The position numbers and the translations under genes are program-made. DNA of 64,000 nt. Source: Budorcas taxicolor. Its lineage: Eukaryota > Chordata > Mammalia > Artiodactyla > Bovidae. The notes beneath the pieces were generated by a model. It saw nothing but the letters and a program-made list of their open reading frames with translations. It made no database searches and was not told where the DNA came from. Positions 11,288 through 22,172 of this stretch are shown here, in pieces; position 1 is the first letter of the stretch, and every line of letters starts with the position of its first letter. The DNA lies in the NCBI RefSeq assembly GCF_023091745.1, contig NC_068934.1:18492434-18556433 (forward strand), given 5' to 3'.

Positions 11288-11448
11288 TGAAGCAGTGTGT
11301 ACATGTCAAAAAAAAAAGAATATCAGTGGTGACTTCCTTCCAACAGAGTGGTGAAGGAAGGCCTGTTGGGAGAGGTAACACTTAAGCTAAGACCTTAAAG
11401 GATGAGAATGAACCAGGTGTTTTGGAAAGCAGGATCCAAAGTGGGAAA

Positions 11449-11640
11449 AAGGCACAGATTTTGAAGCCAGATGTGGATGGGTTTCAAATCTTGGGTCCAC
11501 TACCTAGCAGCTGTGAGACTTCAGGTAAGTCCCTTTACCAGTTGGGGCCTCATTTTATCTTCCTTGAAATGTGGCTAAAAACACTTTATAGAATTGTGAC
11601 AATGAAGCCCAGCTGTGTATATCAAATGCCCTGCCTGGAG
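11449..11640 (+). repeat. MIR SINE
   Basis: 'ttttgaagccagatgtggat', 'gtttcaaatcttgggtccac' and 'cagctgtgagacttcaggta' follow the MIR consensus order. Confidence 0.7.
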
Positions 11641-11727
11641 TCTCAGTAAAAATCAGTTCCCTTCCTGTACCAGCTCTTGATTAATTGCTGAGCAACTGGC
11701 ATAGAAATGATGCATGCATGCATTTAA

Positions 11728-11772
11728 CGCACGCGCGCGTGCACACACACGTGCAGTACATACACACCATCA
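11728..11772. repeat. Alternating purine-pyrimidine CA/CG tract
   Basis: 'cgcacgcgcgcgtgcacaca' followed by further CA steps. This is an alternating tract of the kind that can form Z-DNA. Confidence 0.7.
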
Positions 11773-12099
11773 AAAACATACACAGGCAGGACACAGGTAC
11801 CTCCTCAAACTGGGGATTCAAGGAGAGGTCCATGAAAGGACTCTGCAGAGATATGGCAGGGACTGAGGAGAGAAGCAAGTAATAGTGCAGTCTGCCAGGG
11901 CAGCTAACTGCAGGGGAAGACAGTGGTTACCAGAACCACAGAGAGGGTGTGGAGAGAGTGCCTGAGGGACACAGCTGACTCACAGAGACCTGGCAGGGAG
12001 GGAGCCAGGGAATAAAGAGTCTGATCCCACTTCCCTTTTCCCTCTGATCTCCTCTAGGCCTCACAGTGGCCAAACTCAGACGCAAGCTGGAGGCCACAG
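11773..12099. other. Intergenic, nothing recognised
   Basis: No gene or element could be supported. Confidence 0.4.
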
Positions 12100-12283
12100 G
12101 TACCGCTCAGTCGTGTCTCTGCGTCCCCATGGACAGTGACCCACCAGGCTTCCGGGCAAGAATACTGGAGAGGGTTGCCATGCCCTCCTCCAGGGATCTT
12201 TCTGACTCAGGGATGGAATCCACATCGCTATTGTTTCTTGCACTGGCAGGCGGGTTCTTTACCACTAGCGTCGCCTGAGAAGC
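12100..12283 (-). mobile_element. Bov-tA SINE, antisense
   Basis: Reversed BovA ('gcaagaatactggagagggt') and a reversed tRNA-like head ('ttctttaccactagcgtcgc'). A few bases are lost internally. Confidence 0.85.
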
Positions 12284-12339
12284 CCTCTGTCCTCCACATA
12301 TGGTTTCTTTTTAATTTTTAACAATTTATTTATTTTTAT

Positions 12340-12462
12340 CGTATTCTATTTGTTTGGCTGTTGCTCAGCTTTCGGGATCTTAGTTCCCTGACCAAGGATC
12401 AAATCCGTGCCCCCTACAGTGAAAGCACAGAATCCTAACCACTGGACCACCAGGGAATTCTC
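12340..12462 (-). mobile_element. CHR-type SINE, antisense
   Basis: The reversed head 'ctggaccaccagggaattct' is preceded by a T-rich tail on the left. Confidence 0.8.
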
Positions 12463-12516
12463 ATGACTTCTTTTTTTAAAAAAATAATTAAGAAACGCTC
12501 CTAGATAGTGTTCGGA

Positions 12517-12556
12517 AAAGAAAGAAAGAAAGGAATGAGGGAAGGAAGGAAGACAG
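12517..12556. repeat. (GAAA)/(GGAA) simple repeat
   Basis: 'agaaagaaagaaaggaatga' then 'gggaaggaaggaag'. A short tetranucleotide tract. Confidence 0.8.
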
Positions 12557-13189
12557 GCCCTTGTCCAACTCCCAGTGTCTGACACCATGATTGACACACA
12601 GTAGGCCCTCAGGTATGTTTCCCCATCTCTAAAGGGGAATAGCACTACCTGCTATTTGTTCTGAAGATGAAATAAAACTCTCCAAAGAACCTGGCCCAAA
12701 GTCAGACCAGTCCGGTTCAGTCCTGGACCAGTCTATAACGACCTGGATATTCCTCAAAGGGCGTAGGGCGGAGAGAAAGGAAGAGGGTCCTTGTGGGTTG
12801 GCAGGGGTCTCTGCCACCACGGAACTCACAAAGGGAGCCTTGTGCGGGAGTGGTGGCAGGATGCTTCGGACGACAGCTGGGCCCAGGGCTGCCAGGCCTG
12901 GGCTGGGCTGGGTTGGGCACTCTGCCACAGGCAGCCCTCTGAGGGCCCTTTCATCTGAGTCCCAGCTGCCACTTGGCCGGCTGGCCCGAAGCCCAGCAGC
13001 CTGGAGAGGAGAGGGGCTGGCAGCTTTGTCTCAGGAAGAACAAAGAGGAGGGCAGAGGGAAGCAGTGCTTGCTCTTGGATTCAGGCCAAAGGGAAACAAG
13101 ATCCAGTTCTAGGCAACACCAAGGTACTGTTTGAATTCCTTTGTTGCCATAGCATTAAGCAAGACAGTTTCACAGAGACAGTCTCAAAC
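12557..13189. other. Intergenic, no gene seen
   Basis: Moderately GC-rich. Short frames on both strands have no domains. CpG density is well below that of the islands at 2.8 and 17 kb. Confidence 0.45.
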
Positions 13190-13440
13190 GATATCCCAAC
13201 CCCCACCATGTTACAGGTGGAGAACCGAGGCCCAGAGACGGGCAAGGACCTGGCCGAGGTTACAAGTGGACGGCAGAGCCACAGCTGGAAACCTGGTCGG
13301 TCTCTTGTCCCCTGGCACTGAAGGATTCTGAAAGAGGCACTTCACCTCTGGGACCCCTGGGGTTCTCATACGTAAAATAGAGGTGCTAATTCCTATTTTG
13401 GATGGTGAGGGTCAAATGTGATAATGGATATAAAAGGAAG
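13190..13440. repeat. Two MIR fragments, opposite orientations
   Basis: 13190-13290 is antisense MIR ('caggtggagaaccgaggccc'). About 13330-13440 is sense MIR ('cacttcacctctgggacccc', 'ctcatacgtaaaatagaggt'). Confidence 0.65.
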
Positions 13441-13924
13441 AAGAGGGCTATTTGACTTGGGTCTTAAAGGCTGTGTAGTTTTCCAGAGAGAAGGAGCTGG
13501 TGAGGAAAGGCATTCTGAGCACAAGGAACAGCATTAACAAAGTTCAAGAAAGTATAGGAATGTAGGTCGTTTCAGGGCAGCTGGAGCTGGGGGAGAAACC
13601 GGAAATGGAGCCCAGGCTTCTTGATGGTGTCAGAAGTACCCACTGCCCCTCCAAGTGTCCAGCCCTCCTTTCTGTCATGGTGACCTTTCAGAACACCGCC
13701 TCCCCATGGAATCATCCTGGCCCACGCAGCTGATCAGCCCTCTGGGAGGAGTCAGACAATGTGAGGGGAAGGGGCTTCATATGCTGGGCAGAGTCGACCT
13801 GGCCTGTGGGAGGCTCCCTAACCCAGATGCGGCAGGCAGGGAGGCCTGCTTTGAGGAGGTCACAGCTGCCTCCCCGTGGTTCAATCCTGTTTGCAAGTCA
13901 TAGCATTCAAGGTATACACTTGTA
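13441..13924. other. Intergenic, nothing recognised
   Basis: No gene, RNA or defined repeat could be supported. Confidence 0.4.
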
Positions 13925-14275
13925 CCTAGTGTCTCAATCTATCCAGGCTGCTATGACAAAAATTCTGTAAATTGAGTGGTTTATAAAGAACATTTATTTC
14001 ACACCATTCTGGAGGTTAGGAAGTAGAAGATCATGGTGCTGGCGGATCTGGCGTCTGATGAAAGCCCACTCTCTGGTTCATAGATGGCCATCTTCTTTCT
14101 GAGTCCTTATATGGTGGAAGGAAGGAGCCAGAGAACTCCCTGGGGGTCTCTTTTACAGGAGCACTAATCCCATTGTTTCATGACTTAATCACCTCCCAAA
14201 GGCACCACCTAACATCATCACATTGATGATTAGGTCTCAATGTGACTTTTGGAGGGAGACAAATGTTCAGACCAC
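13925..14275 (-). mobile_element. MLT1-like MaLR LTR, antisense
   Basis: Reversed MLT1 features: 'ggctgctatgacaaaaattc', 'cattctggaggttaggaagt', 'tcatagatggccatcttctt', 'aatcacctcccaaaggcacc' and 'gattaggtctcaatgtgact'. It is an ancient non-coding solitary LTR. Confidence 0.8.
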
Positions 14276-14312
14276 AGATACAAAGCAATTCTTTACAGTC
14301 ACAGAAAGAATT

Positions 14313-14487
14313 CTGGAGTGAGAAAGACATGGAGTTTAAGCTTGGTTCTGTCAATTACCAGCTGTGTGGCCTTCTGGCCATTCACTGAACTTCCCTGAGC
14401 CTTGGCTCCCTCATCTATAGAGTAGGTCTAACTGCTTGGAAGAACTTATACAAGAGTCTGTGTTCAGTGCAGGTGCTCAACACATGT
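14313..14487 (+). repeat. MIR SINE
   Basis: 'aattaccagctgtgtggcct', then 'ctgagccttggctccctcat' and 'cagtgcaggtgctcaacaca' match MIR order. Confidence 0.8.
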
Positions 14488-14559
14488 CATTTTCATTTCC
14501 CTCCTTTCCCTGGCACAGCTGACCCCTCTGCTGGGAGGAGTGCCTGGCAGGCTTCTCTC

Positions 14560-14710
14560 AACAAAGCTCTCCCTGCTTCAAGACCCAGCTTACGGGCCAC
14601 TTCTTCCATGAAGCCTTTCCAGATCCCTCAAACTGGAAAGCTGACTTCCTCTTGGGCTGCCTTGTGCTTGTCCTTTGTTATTGTGTTTTCTTTTGTTTTG
14701 CTCTTTCATA
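14560..14710 (+). repeat. L2 LINE 3' fragment
   Basis: 'caagacccagcttacgggcc' followed by 'cttccatgaagcctttccag' resembles the L2 ORF2 end and 3' UTR. Confidence 0.55.
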
Positions 14711-14772
14711 CTTTTTCATGTCCACTGCAACTAGTGACACAATATAAATATGTATTAAGAAAAACATTTCTT

Positions 14773-15095
14773 TTTTACAGATTTATTTGCTTGTTTGGAC
14801 TGAGCTAGGTCTTCGTTGCTGTGTGGGCTTTCCTCTCGTTGCAGCAAGCAGGGGCTACTCTCTAGTCGTGGTGTACACAACACATCGCAGTAACTTCTCT
14901 TGTTGTGAAGCACAGGCTCTTGGACACGAGGGCTCCAGAAGCTGTGGCTTCTGCGCTCTGGAGCACAGCTCAGTAGTTGCGGCACACAGCTTAGCTGCTC
15001 TGTGTCATGTGGAATCTTCCGGCATCAGGGATCAAACCTGCGTCTCCCGCGCTAGCAAGTGGATTCTTTAACACTGAAAGCCCCCAGGGAAGCCC
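14773..15095 (-). mobile_element. CHR-2 SINE, antisense, with 16-bp TSD
   Basis: Reversed CHR-2 body ('gagctaggtcttcgttgctg') and reversed head ending 'cccccagggaagccc'. The same 16 bases, AAGAAAAACATTTCTT, flank it at 14757-14772 and 15096-15111. That is a perfect target-site duplication and fixes both ends. Confidence 0.95.
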
Positions 15096-15219
15096 AAGAA
15101 AAACATTTCTTAATCAATAATTTCCCCTCTCTATTTCTATCCCACTTATACGGAATAACCGACGGTAACATTCACTGTGCATCCTTCTATACTTTTCTAA
15201 GTATACATTCACATGTGTG

Positions 15220-15432
15220 TGCTTGTGCTCAGCCATGTCCGACTCTTTGCGACCCTTTGGACTGTAGCCTGCCAGGTTCCTCTATCCATGGGATTTTTCA
15301 GGCAAGAATACTGGAGTGGGGTTGCCATGCCCTCCTCCAGGGGATCTTCCAGACGCAGGGACTGAACCCACACCTCCTGTGTCTCCTGCATTGTAGGCAG
15401 ATTCTTTACCCACTGAGCCATCAGGGAAGCCC
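15220..15432 (-). mobile_element. Bov-tA SINE, antisense
   Basis: Reversed BovA ('cagccatgtccgactctttg') and a reversed tRNA-like head ('actgagccatcagggaagcc'). Confidence 0.9.
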
Positions 15433-15547
15433 ATATGTTCACATAAATAGACATAAATTTACATGAGGTTTATGTTTATGTCTTTACTGAATTCCCATGG
15501 TATACACTGCTCTGATGTTTATTTTTAACTGCTTAATAAATCATGAG

Positions 15548-15742
15548 AGGCTTCCCAAGTGGTGCAGTGGTAAAGAATCTGTCTGCCAATGCAGGAGACA
15601 CAAGAGACACCCGGTCTGATCACTGGATCGGGGAGATCCCCTGGCAGATGACATGTCCACCCACTCCAGTATTCTTGCCTGGAGAACCCCATGGACAGAG
15701 GAGCCTGGCAGGCTACACAACTGAAGTGACTTAACATGCATG
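15548..15742 (+). mobile_element. Bov-tA SINE with internal deletion
   Basis: The head reads 'aggcttcccaagtggtgcag'. The BovA monomer reaches 'gcctggcaggctaca' and jumps directly to 'caactgaagtgact', so about 25-30 bases are missing there. Confidence 0.85.
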
Positions 15743-16029
15743 GATGCATGGGTTTTGGGGAAGCGGATCACCGAGAAAAAGTGCCATTTTCATCACACTC
15801 TATCAAGGATATACATTATCATCATAATTTCTGACTCCTGCTATTGACCTTGATCACCTGGATAATCACCTGGCAAAGCTGTTTCTGTCATTTTCTCCAC
15901 TGTGCATTTACTCTTCTGTTCCCCTCTCTTTCCATACTGTCCTCTTTGGAAGGTCACTATGCCGGCCTATACTACAGAAGAGTTATTCCCCACTTCATAA
16001 GGAATATTTTTTTAATAGTTATTTTTAAT
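15743..16029. other. Intergenic, nothing recognised
   Basis: No gene or element could be supported. Confidence 0.4.
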
Positions 16030-16560
16030 TTTTTTAAGTTTTATTTATTTAGTTTTGGCTGCACTGGGTCTTGGTGGCTGTGCAGGGTCTTTCTCTAGTT
16101 GCTGGGGGAGGGGGCTATTCTCTAGCTGGGACGGGAGGACTTCTAGGGCCCGTGGGCTCCAGCAGTTGCAGCTCACAAGCTCTTCAGTTCAGTTCAGTTC
16201 AGTCGCTCAGTCGTGTCCGACTCTTTGCGACCCCACAAATCGCAGCACGCCAGCCCTCCTTGTCATCATCAACTCCCAAAGTTCACTCAAACTCACGGCC
16301 ATCGAGTCAGTGATGCCATCCAGCCATCTCATCCTCTGTCGTCCCCTTCTCCTCCTGCCCCTAATCCCTCCCAGCATCAGTCTTTTCCAGTGAGTCAACT
16401 CTTCGCATGAGGTGGCCAAGCTCTAGAGCACAGTAAATAAATCTTTTGCTTAGTTGTGGCCCCTGGGCTTAGGTGCCATGGGGCATGTGGAATCTTCCCA
16501 GACAAGGGGGGCCCAGGGATTGAACCCAGGTTCTCTGCATCGGCAGGCAGATTCTTTAAT
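16030..16560 (-). mobile_element. CHR-2 SINE, antisense, split by BovB
   Basis: Left part: 'gttttggctgcactgggtct' to 'gttgcagctcacaagctct'. Right part: 'aagctctagagcacagtaaa' to 'aggcagattcttt'. A BovB fragment sits between them, so the CHR-2 copy is older than that insertion. Confidence 0.85.
16184..16416 (-). mobile_element. BovB 3' end nested in CHR-2
   Basis: The BovB 3' terminus ('cagttcagttcagttcagtc') runs to 'cttcgcatgaggtggc'. CAAGCTCT occurs at 16176-16183 and again at 16417-16424, a probable 8-bp target-site duplication. Confidence 0.85.
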
Positions 16561-16779
16561 AATAATATATTAATAATCCCGGATCACCAGGATTATATTT
16601 TACCAGCAAAATAACACACACAGCAGGTACCTAGCATGTGCTGCACGTTCAGCAGCTGATCTGAGGTGACTATATAATCCACTGTCCCCTGGAGACTCAC
16701 TTTTCTTACCTGTAAAACGGGTGTTTCTTATCCTTCACCCCCACGACTGTATTGAGTGGACAGTGTCCAGGGCGTCAAC

Positions 16780-17650
16780 GTCAGTTCCCTCTCCCTTCCC
16801 CATTTGGCTGTCCAGCAACCCAGACACGAGAGGGGCAGTGACCAGCCTAGGGTGTCACGGCCAACTGCAGCCCAATCAGGGCTCTCACCACACCCTGAGT
16901 AGGATTCCCCCACCCCCGGGCGGGAGCCAGGTGCACTTCGGCCGGCCACAAGTAGCCCGCACGGGCCAGCGCCCGCGGGGCCGGGGGAGATGAGCCTGAC
17001 CTCGGCGCCCGACTCCCGGCCGAGCGGCCGGGCCGCGCCCCTCGCGGGCCGGCGGACGGTGAGTGCGAAGCCCGCAACGGGCGTGCAAACCCGCGCGGCT
17101 CCGGGCCCGCCGCCCTCCCTTTCCTCACTCCTTCCAGGGCCCTCTAACCCTTCCCTCCCCGCAGGTCTGGGTTCCCCTGCTTCGGGCGCGCCCCTCTCGG
17201 CCTGCGGCTGGGGGCTCTCCACCTGGGCTGTTCCTGCCGCCTCGATCTCTCCGGCAGCGCCCCGGTCTCGGCGCCGGTTCCGGCTCAGTCCAGCCGCTCC
17301 TGGTTGCCCTCTTTCCGGCTTGGCGGTCTTTGTGTGGTCTCCTCCCTGTCTGCTTTGTGTCTCTTCTCGCAGCCCCTCTGGCTTGCCCCTCCTCCTTCCC
17401 TGCCCCACCCCTCCTGCCGGTGGGAGAAGCCCCCACTGGGGGCGGGCCCGAGTATCGTCCCCCCAGCCCCCACCGCACCCCTTCTGCAACCTGAACCCCT
17501 GCCCTCTGGCTGGCTCCTGAGTCTTCCTGCTTGCCTGTTTCCTCCCAGGATTTGCGGGGATGGAGGGGGGAGTGGGGACCAAAGGGGAGTATCAAGAAAA
17601 AGCCCGGTGCACTCTAGTATCAGAGCATTCTCACCTCTCCCGGGCTAGGT
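16780..17650. promoter_or_regulatory. KCTD14: KCTD14 CpG-island promoter
   Basis: CpG-dense, GC-rich sequence surrounds the first coding exon (for example 'ggccgggccgcgcccctcgc'). A CCAAT motif lies at about 16871-16875, roughly 115 bases before the ATG. No TATA box was seen, as is usual for island promoters. Long open frames on both strands across 16728-17595 are composition artefacts. Confidence 0.8.
16990..17058 (+). CDS. KCTD14: KCTD14 coding exon 1
   Basis: This exon encodes the first 23 residues (MSLTSAPDSRPSGRAAPLAG plus RRT) of a KCTD-family protein. The ATG is the first in its frame after an in-frame TAG at 16900-16902, has G at -3, and sits in a CpG island. The exon ends at CGG-ACG|gtgagt, a good phase-0 donor, which joins in frame to the acceptor at 22171-22172. 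The leader is basic and proline/arginine-rich with no domain, like the unstructured N-terminus ahead of the BTB fold in human KCTD14. The human protein is somewhat longer at this end (about 255 residues against 243 here), and the sequences align only loosely. The choice of exon 1 rests on splice fit, island position and neighbouring exon, not on strong similarity, so an alternative first exon is possible. Confidence 0.75.
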
Positions 17651-19237
17651 GCCATCTCCAAGGCTTGTAGGAAGGGAAAGCAGAGCAAGCCGTGGGGCGA
17701 CTGTGGCATTTTCCAGTCAGGTGATGACAGCCTTATTGTTGTTGGCTGTTGACAAAGTCACCTGGTCAGAGGCGTGGCCACCCAACGTGCCCAATAAATG
17801 TCTGAATTAATTACCAGAAGAGGGAGGAAACCTGGACGGCGCCTGATGCTAAGTAGGGCAAGACTGGCCTTTATTAGAACCGCAGAGCGCTCCTGTGAGT
17901 CAGTGCTGAGGGTAGTAAGTGCGGTTCAATTCAACAAACACATTGAGCAGCCCCCTGTGCTGAGCCCTGCAGTTTGTACTGGTAACATGAAGATGAATCT
18001 GGAATAGTCCTCCCTTAGGAGCCTTCTACGGTAGTGGGGGATTCAGATGAAGGAACAAAATTACAAGAGAGAGATAACTACCATGACGAGGGAAGTACAT
18101 GGGCCTCTAAAATCACAAGTAGACAACCCATCCAGAAAATTCCCAGAGCAATTAACTTGAAGGCTGAGTGGGCTGAGTGATGGGACCGTGGGTGGTAAGC
18201 AAGTGACGTCCTGTGGACAGTGGGGCCCAGCGTGCTCTGGTTGGCTCGGGAAGGGAGACCAGTACTGGCTCTGGTAGTTGATTGTCAGGGTAACAAAGGG
18301 CCTTGTAAACCTCGTTAAGGAGTCTGGAATTTACCTTTAAAGATATGTGGGATCACGGAAGTGGTTAATGCAAGTAGTGACTAGATCAGATTTGCACTTC
18401 CGAGAAACTGCTCTGGTTTCAGAGTTGAGATTGGATTGGGTGAGGACATTCCAGGGAGCCAGGAGCCGTGGATCTGACGAGGCATTTAGAATCCCCAGGA
18501 TTTAGTGCCTCATTACCTGTGTGTGGGGAGGTTGAGGACATGAGCAGAGTGCAAGATTACAGTCTAGGTTTCTGGCTCAGATGACTAAGACAGGATGCGG
18601 CAGGAAAATGTCCAAGTTGTGGTGCGGGGAGAGATCTTGGGGCTTGGGGACATATGACTGGAGATGTCCCTCCACTGACTAGACTAAGAGTGACATAAGG
18701 AAATGTATGAATGTTTGGTGGGGTTAGAGTTGGGCCTGTCTGATTCATCTGTGTGTACCAGCACTAGTCTGATACCCACATGTCCCCAGCCAATGCACAC
18801 AGGTCAGACTTGCCCATTGAGGAATGCTTCAGTAGGGTGACTGGCTAGAACAGGGGGGGAGGAGGGGCTGTGAGGAAGGGCTGGTAGTCTAGAAGAGGGA
18901 TGGGAAAGAAGGCTTTATCTGCTAGAAACAAATACAGCAGTATTCATGGATGACGTAGGAGGTTTGGGATTCCCAAAGCAGTTTGGTGTTTTTAGAAAAC
19001 AAGGAGGGAAAAGGGACAGAATTAACCAAGCTTGGGAACAGGGCCCAGGTCTTGGGTGTTAAAGAAATGGGGGTGAAGATATCAGGGCAGGGGGCTATTT
19101 TGTTTAGTATCTGGAAATGAGCTTCAGAAACAACATTTGAAGTGATTGGATTCATTAAATTTTCAGAGCTGAAAAGACTCAGAATTCTCTTCATCCATTT
19201 TGCCTCCCTATGTCATAGATGACTAAGCTTAAGCTCA

Positions 19238-19435
19238 GAGTGGCTCAGACAGTAAAGAGTCTACCTGCTATGCAGGAGACCCAGGTTCGATCCCTGGGTC
19301 AGGAAGATCCCCTGCAGAAGGGAATGGCAACCTACTCCAGTATTCTTGCCTGGAAAATCCCATGGATGGAGGAGCCTGGTGGGCCCCAATCCATGGAGTC
19401 ACGAAGAGTCAGACATGACTAAGCGACTAACACAC
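19238..19435 (+). mobile_element. Bov-tA SINE
   Basis: Head 'agtggctcagacagtaaaga', B box 'ggttcgatccctggg', and a BovA part ending 'cagacatgactaagcgacta'. It lies inside an old antisense MIR-like sequence. Confidence 0.9.
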
Positions 19436-19573
19436 TCAAGCCCGGAGAAGGAAGTGAGATGCCCCAGGATCACAGCTGATAATTTGGCAGCAATGGGACT
19501 GGGTGTTGGGAAGGTGGGAGTAGAGCACTCATACTGTCCTGCAGTCAGACTGACACGGATTTGATCCCAGCCG

Positions 19574-19790
19574 CCACTTCCCAGGTGGCGCTAGTGGTAA
19601 AAAACCCACCTGGCAATGAAAGAGACATAAGAGACAGTTCAACCTCTGGATCGGGAAGAGCCCCTGGAGGAGGGCATGGCAACCCACTCCAGTATTCTTG
19701 CCTGGAGAATCCCATGGACCGAGGAGCCTGATGGACTACAGTCACTGGGGTCGCAAAGAGTCAGACAAGACTGAAGCAACTTATAACACA
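19574..19790 (+). mobile_element. Bov-tA SINE
   Basis: A diverged head ('cttcccaggtggcgctagtg') and a BovA monomer ending 'cagacaagactgaagcaact'. Confidence 0.88.
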
Positions 19791-20379
19791 GCACAGCGAC
19801 TTTCTCACTTCCTGACTGGGTGATCCTTCTTTCTGAGCTTTCCTTACCTGTAATGTGGGGATGTTAAGACCACCTGTGAGCTTTCAGTGGTAGAGGAGTG
19901 AGGAGAATCCATCATCAGTCTGCTCAGGGGTTAGAGTCTGCAACTTCTCATTTAACTTCCTGGTTTACAGAACGACCTTTGCGTTAACCAAACACCCTTG
20001 CCAAAGAGCCTGGAGTTTTATGGGAAAAGGAGAGAGTCACAGGTCCTGGGCTTATTTTTCTCAAGGCTGAATTGTTTGGCTGCTGTCAGAATGCATCCTC
20101 TTTTCTCCCTTCTCCATTCCAGCTAGCATAACTCTCCCTTGGTAGAAGCTGTTGCTATGGCAACTTGGTTCTTCCCCCGAAATCTGGCTGCCTTGAGCTG
20201 TCTTAATTCCGGTACTTTAATCTTAGAGGTAGAGCCCACAGACAAGTTGAAAAGGAAGTCACACCTAAATCAGACTGAAGGACATTCCTATACCCCTGGC
20301 CCTGCAATGACCTGTAGTCAAGTCTCCAGTTTGGAAATCCAGCTTTCCCTCCAACACTGTAGATCTTTTCCACACCAAC

Positions 20380-20560
20380 AGCCATCGCATCCCCTAGGAG
20401 ACCTTCCCTGACAACCTCCAGCACTCGTCCACAGAAAGAGCCAATCCCTTTTACCTGGGTCTTCCCCCTCAGCACCTACACATCGAAACCATCTGTTTCC
20501 TTCTTTCCTCTGTGAGCTCCTCAAGGGCAAGAACTGTCATGTTCATCTGCTTAACAGAAG
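20380..20560 (+). repeat. L2 LINE 3' fragment
   Basis: 'gagaccttccctgacaacct' and 'gtgagctcctcaagggcaag' are typical of the L2 3' end. Confidence 0.6.
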
Positions 20561-20669
20561 GCTTGGATGGAATAGGTCCTTCCTACATTTTGTTGGATGA
20601 CAAGGAAATGAAGAGTGGAGGTGTTCGAAGGTTGAAAATTAACTTCTGTAATGACTAAGTGCAAGCTTC

Positions 20670-20935
20670 GGGGTAAATCAGATTTGAGTTCAAATCCTGT
20701 GACATTATCACTTAATAACTGGTTGATCATGAGCAACTTAAATCTCACCTCCTTAAGCCTTAGTTTCTTCATCTGGAAAATGGGGGTTTACTACATTCTT
20801 CATAGGATTGCTGTGAAGGTGGAGTTAGTTAACTTTACATAGTTAGTAGACCGTGAGGGGAGGTCCGCTTGTTCCTCATTGTTCCAGCTGCCTGACACAA
20901 AGTAGGTGCAAACATGCTTTATTGAATGGATTTTA
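20670..20935 (+). repeat. MIR SINE
   Basis: 'gagttcaaatcctgtgacat', 'gccttagtttcttcatctgg', 'aaaatgggggtttactacat' and 'cctgacacaaagtaggtgca' follow the MIR consensus. Confidence 0.8.
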
Positions 20936-21904
20936 AACGATGAAAGGTGTTCAGGAAGCTGGTTTGTAAGGATAATAACTGATGTATCACCTCATGTGAT
21001 CACTAATCACTAATGGAGTATTCGGGCATTTTTGTTAGGTCTGTGGGGCAGCACTTAGTATCCCCCAGATGAAGCCTGACCCTGTTTCTTTTCAAGTCCC
21101 TGTCTGTGTTGGCCTGTGGGCATCTCCAGGCAGATACTGCGTGGGTCTTACCCATATTCTTAGTGCTCAGCCCGAGAGAAGAGGCCTCTAAAAATTCTGA
21201 TGGACAGCTAAATCTAATTTATGTTTGCACCATACGTTACCATTTATGAGGCAGTTTTACACCTGCTGTATTTGGTTTTACTGACCTTGTCACCACCAAG
21301 GATATTCCTGTTATTTAGTCCCATGGACCCTTATTTTGAAAAAGTACCCATCAAACAAATTCTGTTTGTTAATGTCATGCCAACTGCAGCCAGAACTTCT
21401 GATCTATATGAAATAAGAATTTTTATCACCATTCCCAGCACAGGATGCGGACACACAGTAAGTACCAAAGAAATGATTCCTGGATTGAATTTATGTATGG
21501 TTTCTTTAACCTTTCTAAAAGGTCGAAAACGCATTTCTCCCTTTTCACGATGCCTTAAAAAAAATTATATCTTATATCTAAGCATTCCTGTCAGGAACTC
21601 CTGTCTTTACAAAAGCCCCAAATCCTTATTTTATGAATAAGGAATCTGAGGCCTAAGGAGGGGAAAAGTCTTGCCATAGGCCACACACTTTAGCAGTATT
21701 GTCCCTGCAACTTGCTTCACAGCAGCTTCCTCCACTGATATTATGCGACCTAAATGAGAAAATTCAAATGCTTGAATTCGGTATTCTTATTTCAAACCAA
21801 AATATTTGCCTTCCTTAAAATGCCTACTCTCTGTAGCATGAATAGAACCCCCTTCCGTAAGATGGACATTCCAGTAAGCTGAAGCCAGTTGGCTCCCCTA
21901 AATT

Positions 21905-22085
21905 CTGCTGCTGCTAAGTCGCTTCAGTCGTGTCCGACTCTGTGAGACCCCACAGACGGAAGCCCACCAGGCTCCCTTGTCCCTGGGATTCTCCAGGCAA
22001 GAACACTGGAGTGGGTGGCCATTGCCTTCTTCAATGCATGAAAGTGAAAAGTGAAAGTGAAGTCGCTCAGTCGTGTCCGACTCTT
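21905..22085 (-). mobile_element. Bov-A2 SINE, antisense, truncated
   Basis: One full reversed monomer begins 'gctgctgctaagtcgcttca'. The 'gaaagtgaaaagtgaaagtg' linker follows, with only the start of the second monomer. It ends 87 bases before the KCTD14 exon 2 acceptor. Confidence 0.9.
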
Positions 22086-22172
22086 CTGTAGGGTATTATT
22101 CTTTGGATGAAAATAAATCATGAGCTGCCTGGAGGTGGCGCTATTGGTCACTCTGCCTCTTGTGCCCCCCAG

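Larger units (their letters stand above)
17059..22172 (+). other. KCTD14: KCTD14 intron 1
   Basis: A GT-AG intron of 5114 bases, opening gtgagtgcg and closing with the pyrimidine-rich 'tctgcctcttgtgccccccag'. About 17930-18100 and 18290-18540 look like old dispersed repeats of unassigned family. The rest carries the SINEs, L2 and MIR listed separately. About 18541-19237 and 20936-21904 show no recognisable gene, RNA or clear repeat. Confidence 0.8.

Noticed and set aside
1..16700. Exons of THRSP or NDUFC2, which lie on this side of KCTD14 in human
   Set aside because: No frame resembling either protein was found, so they presumably lie further left than this window.
16728..17595. Long open frames on both strands (up to 284 codons antisense)
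   Set aside because: They result from the GC-rich, stop-poor KCTD14 CpG island. They have low-complexity G/R/P/A composition, no domains and mutual overlap.
22107..22172. ATG at 22107 as the KCTD14 start
   Set aside because: The segment lies before a strong pyrimidine-AG acceptor at 22172, and the 22 extra residues match nothing expected. Splicing from the CpG-island exon fits in phase.
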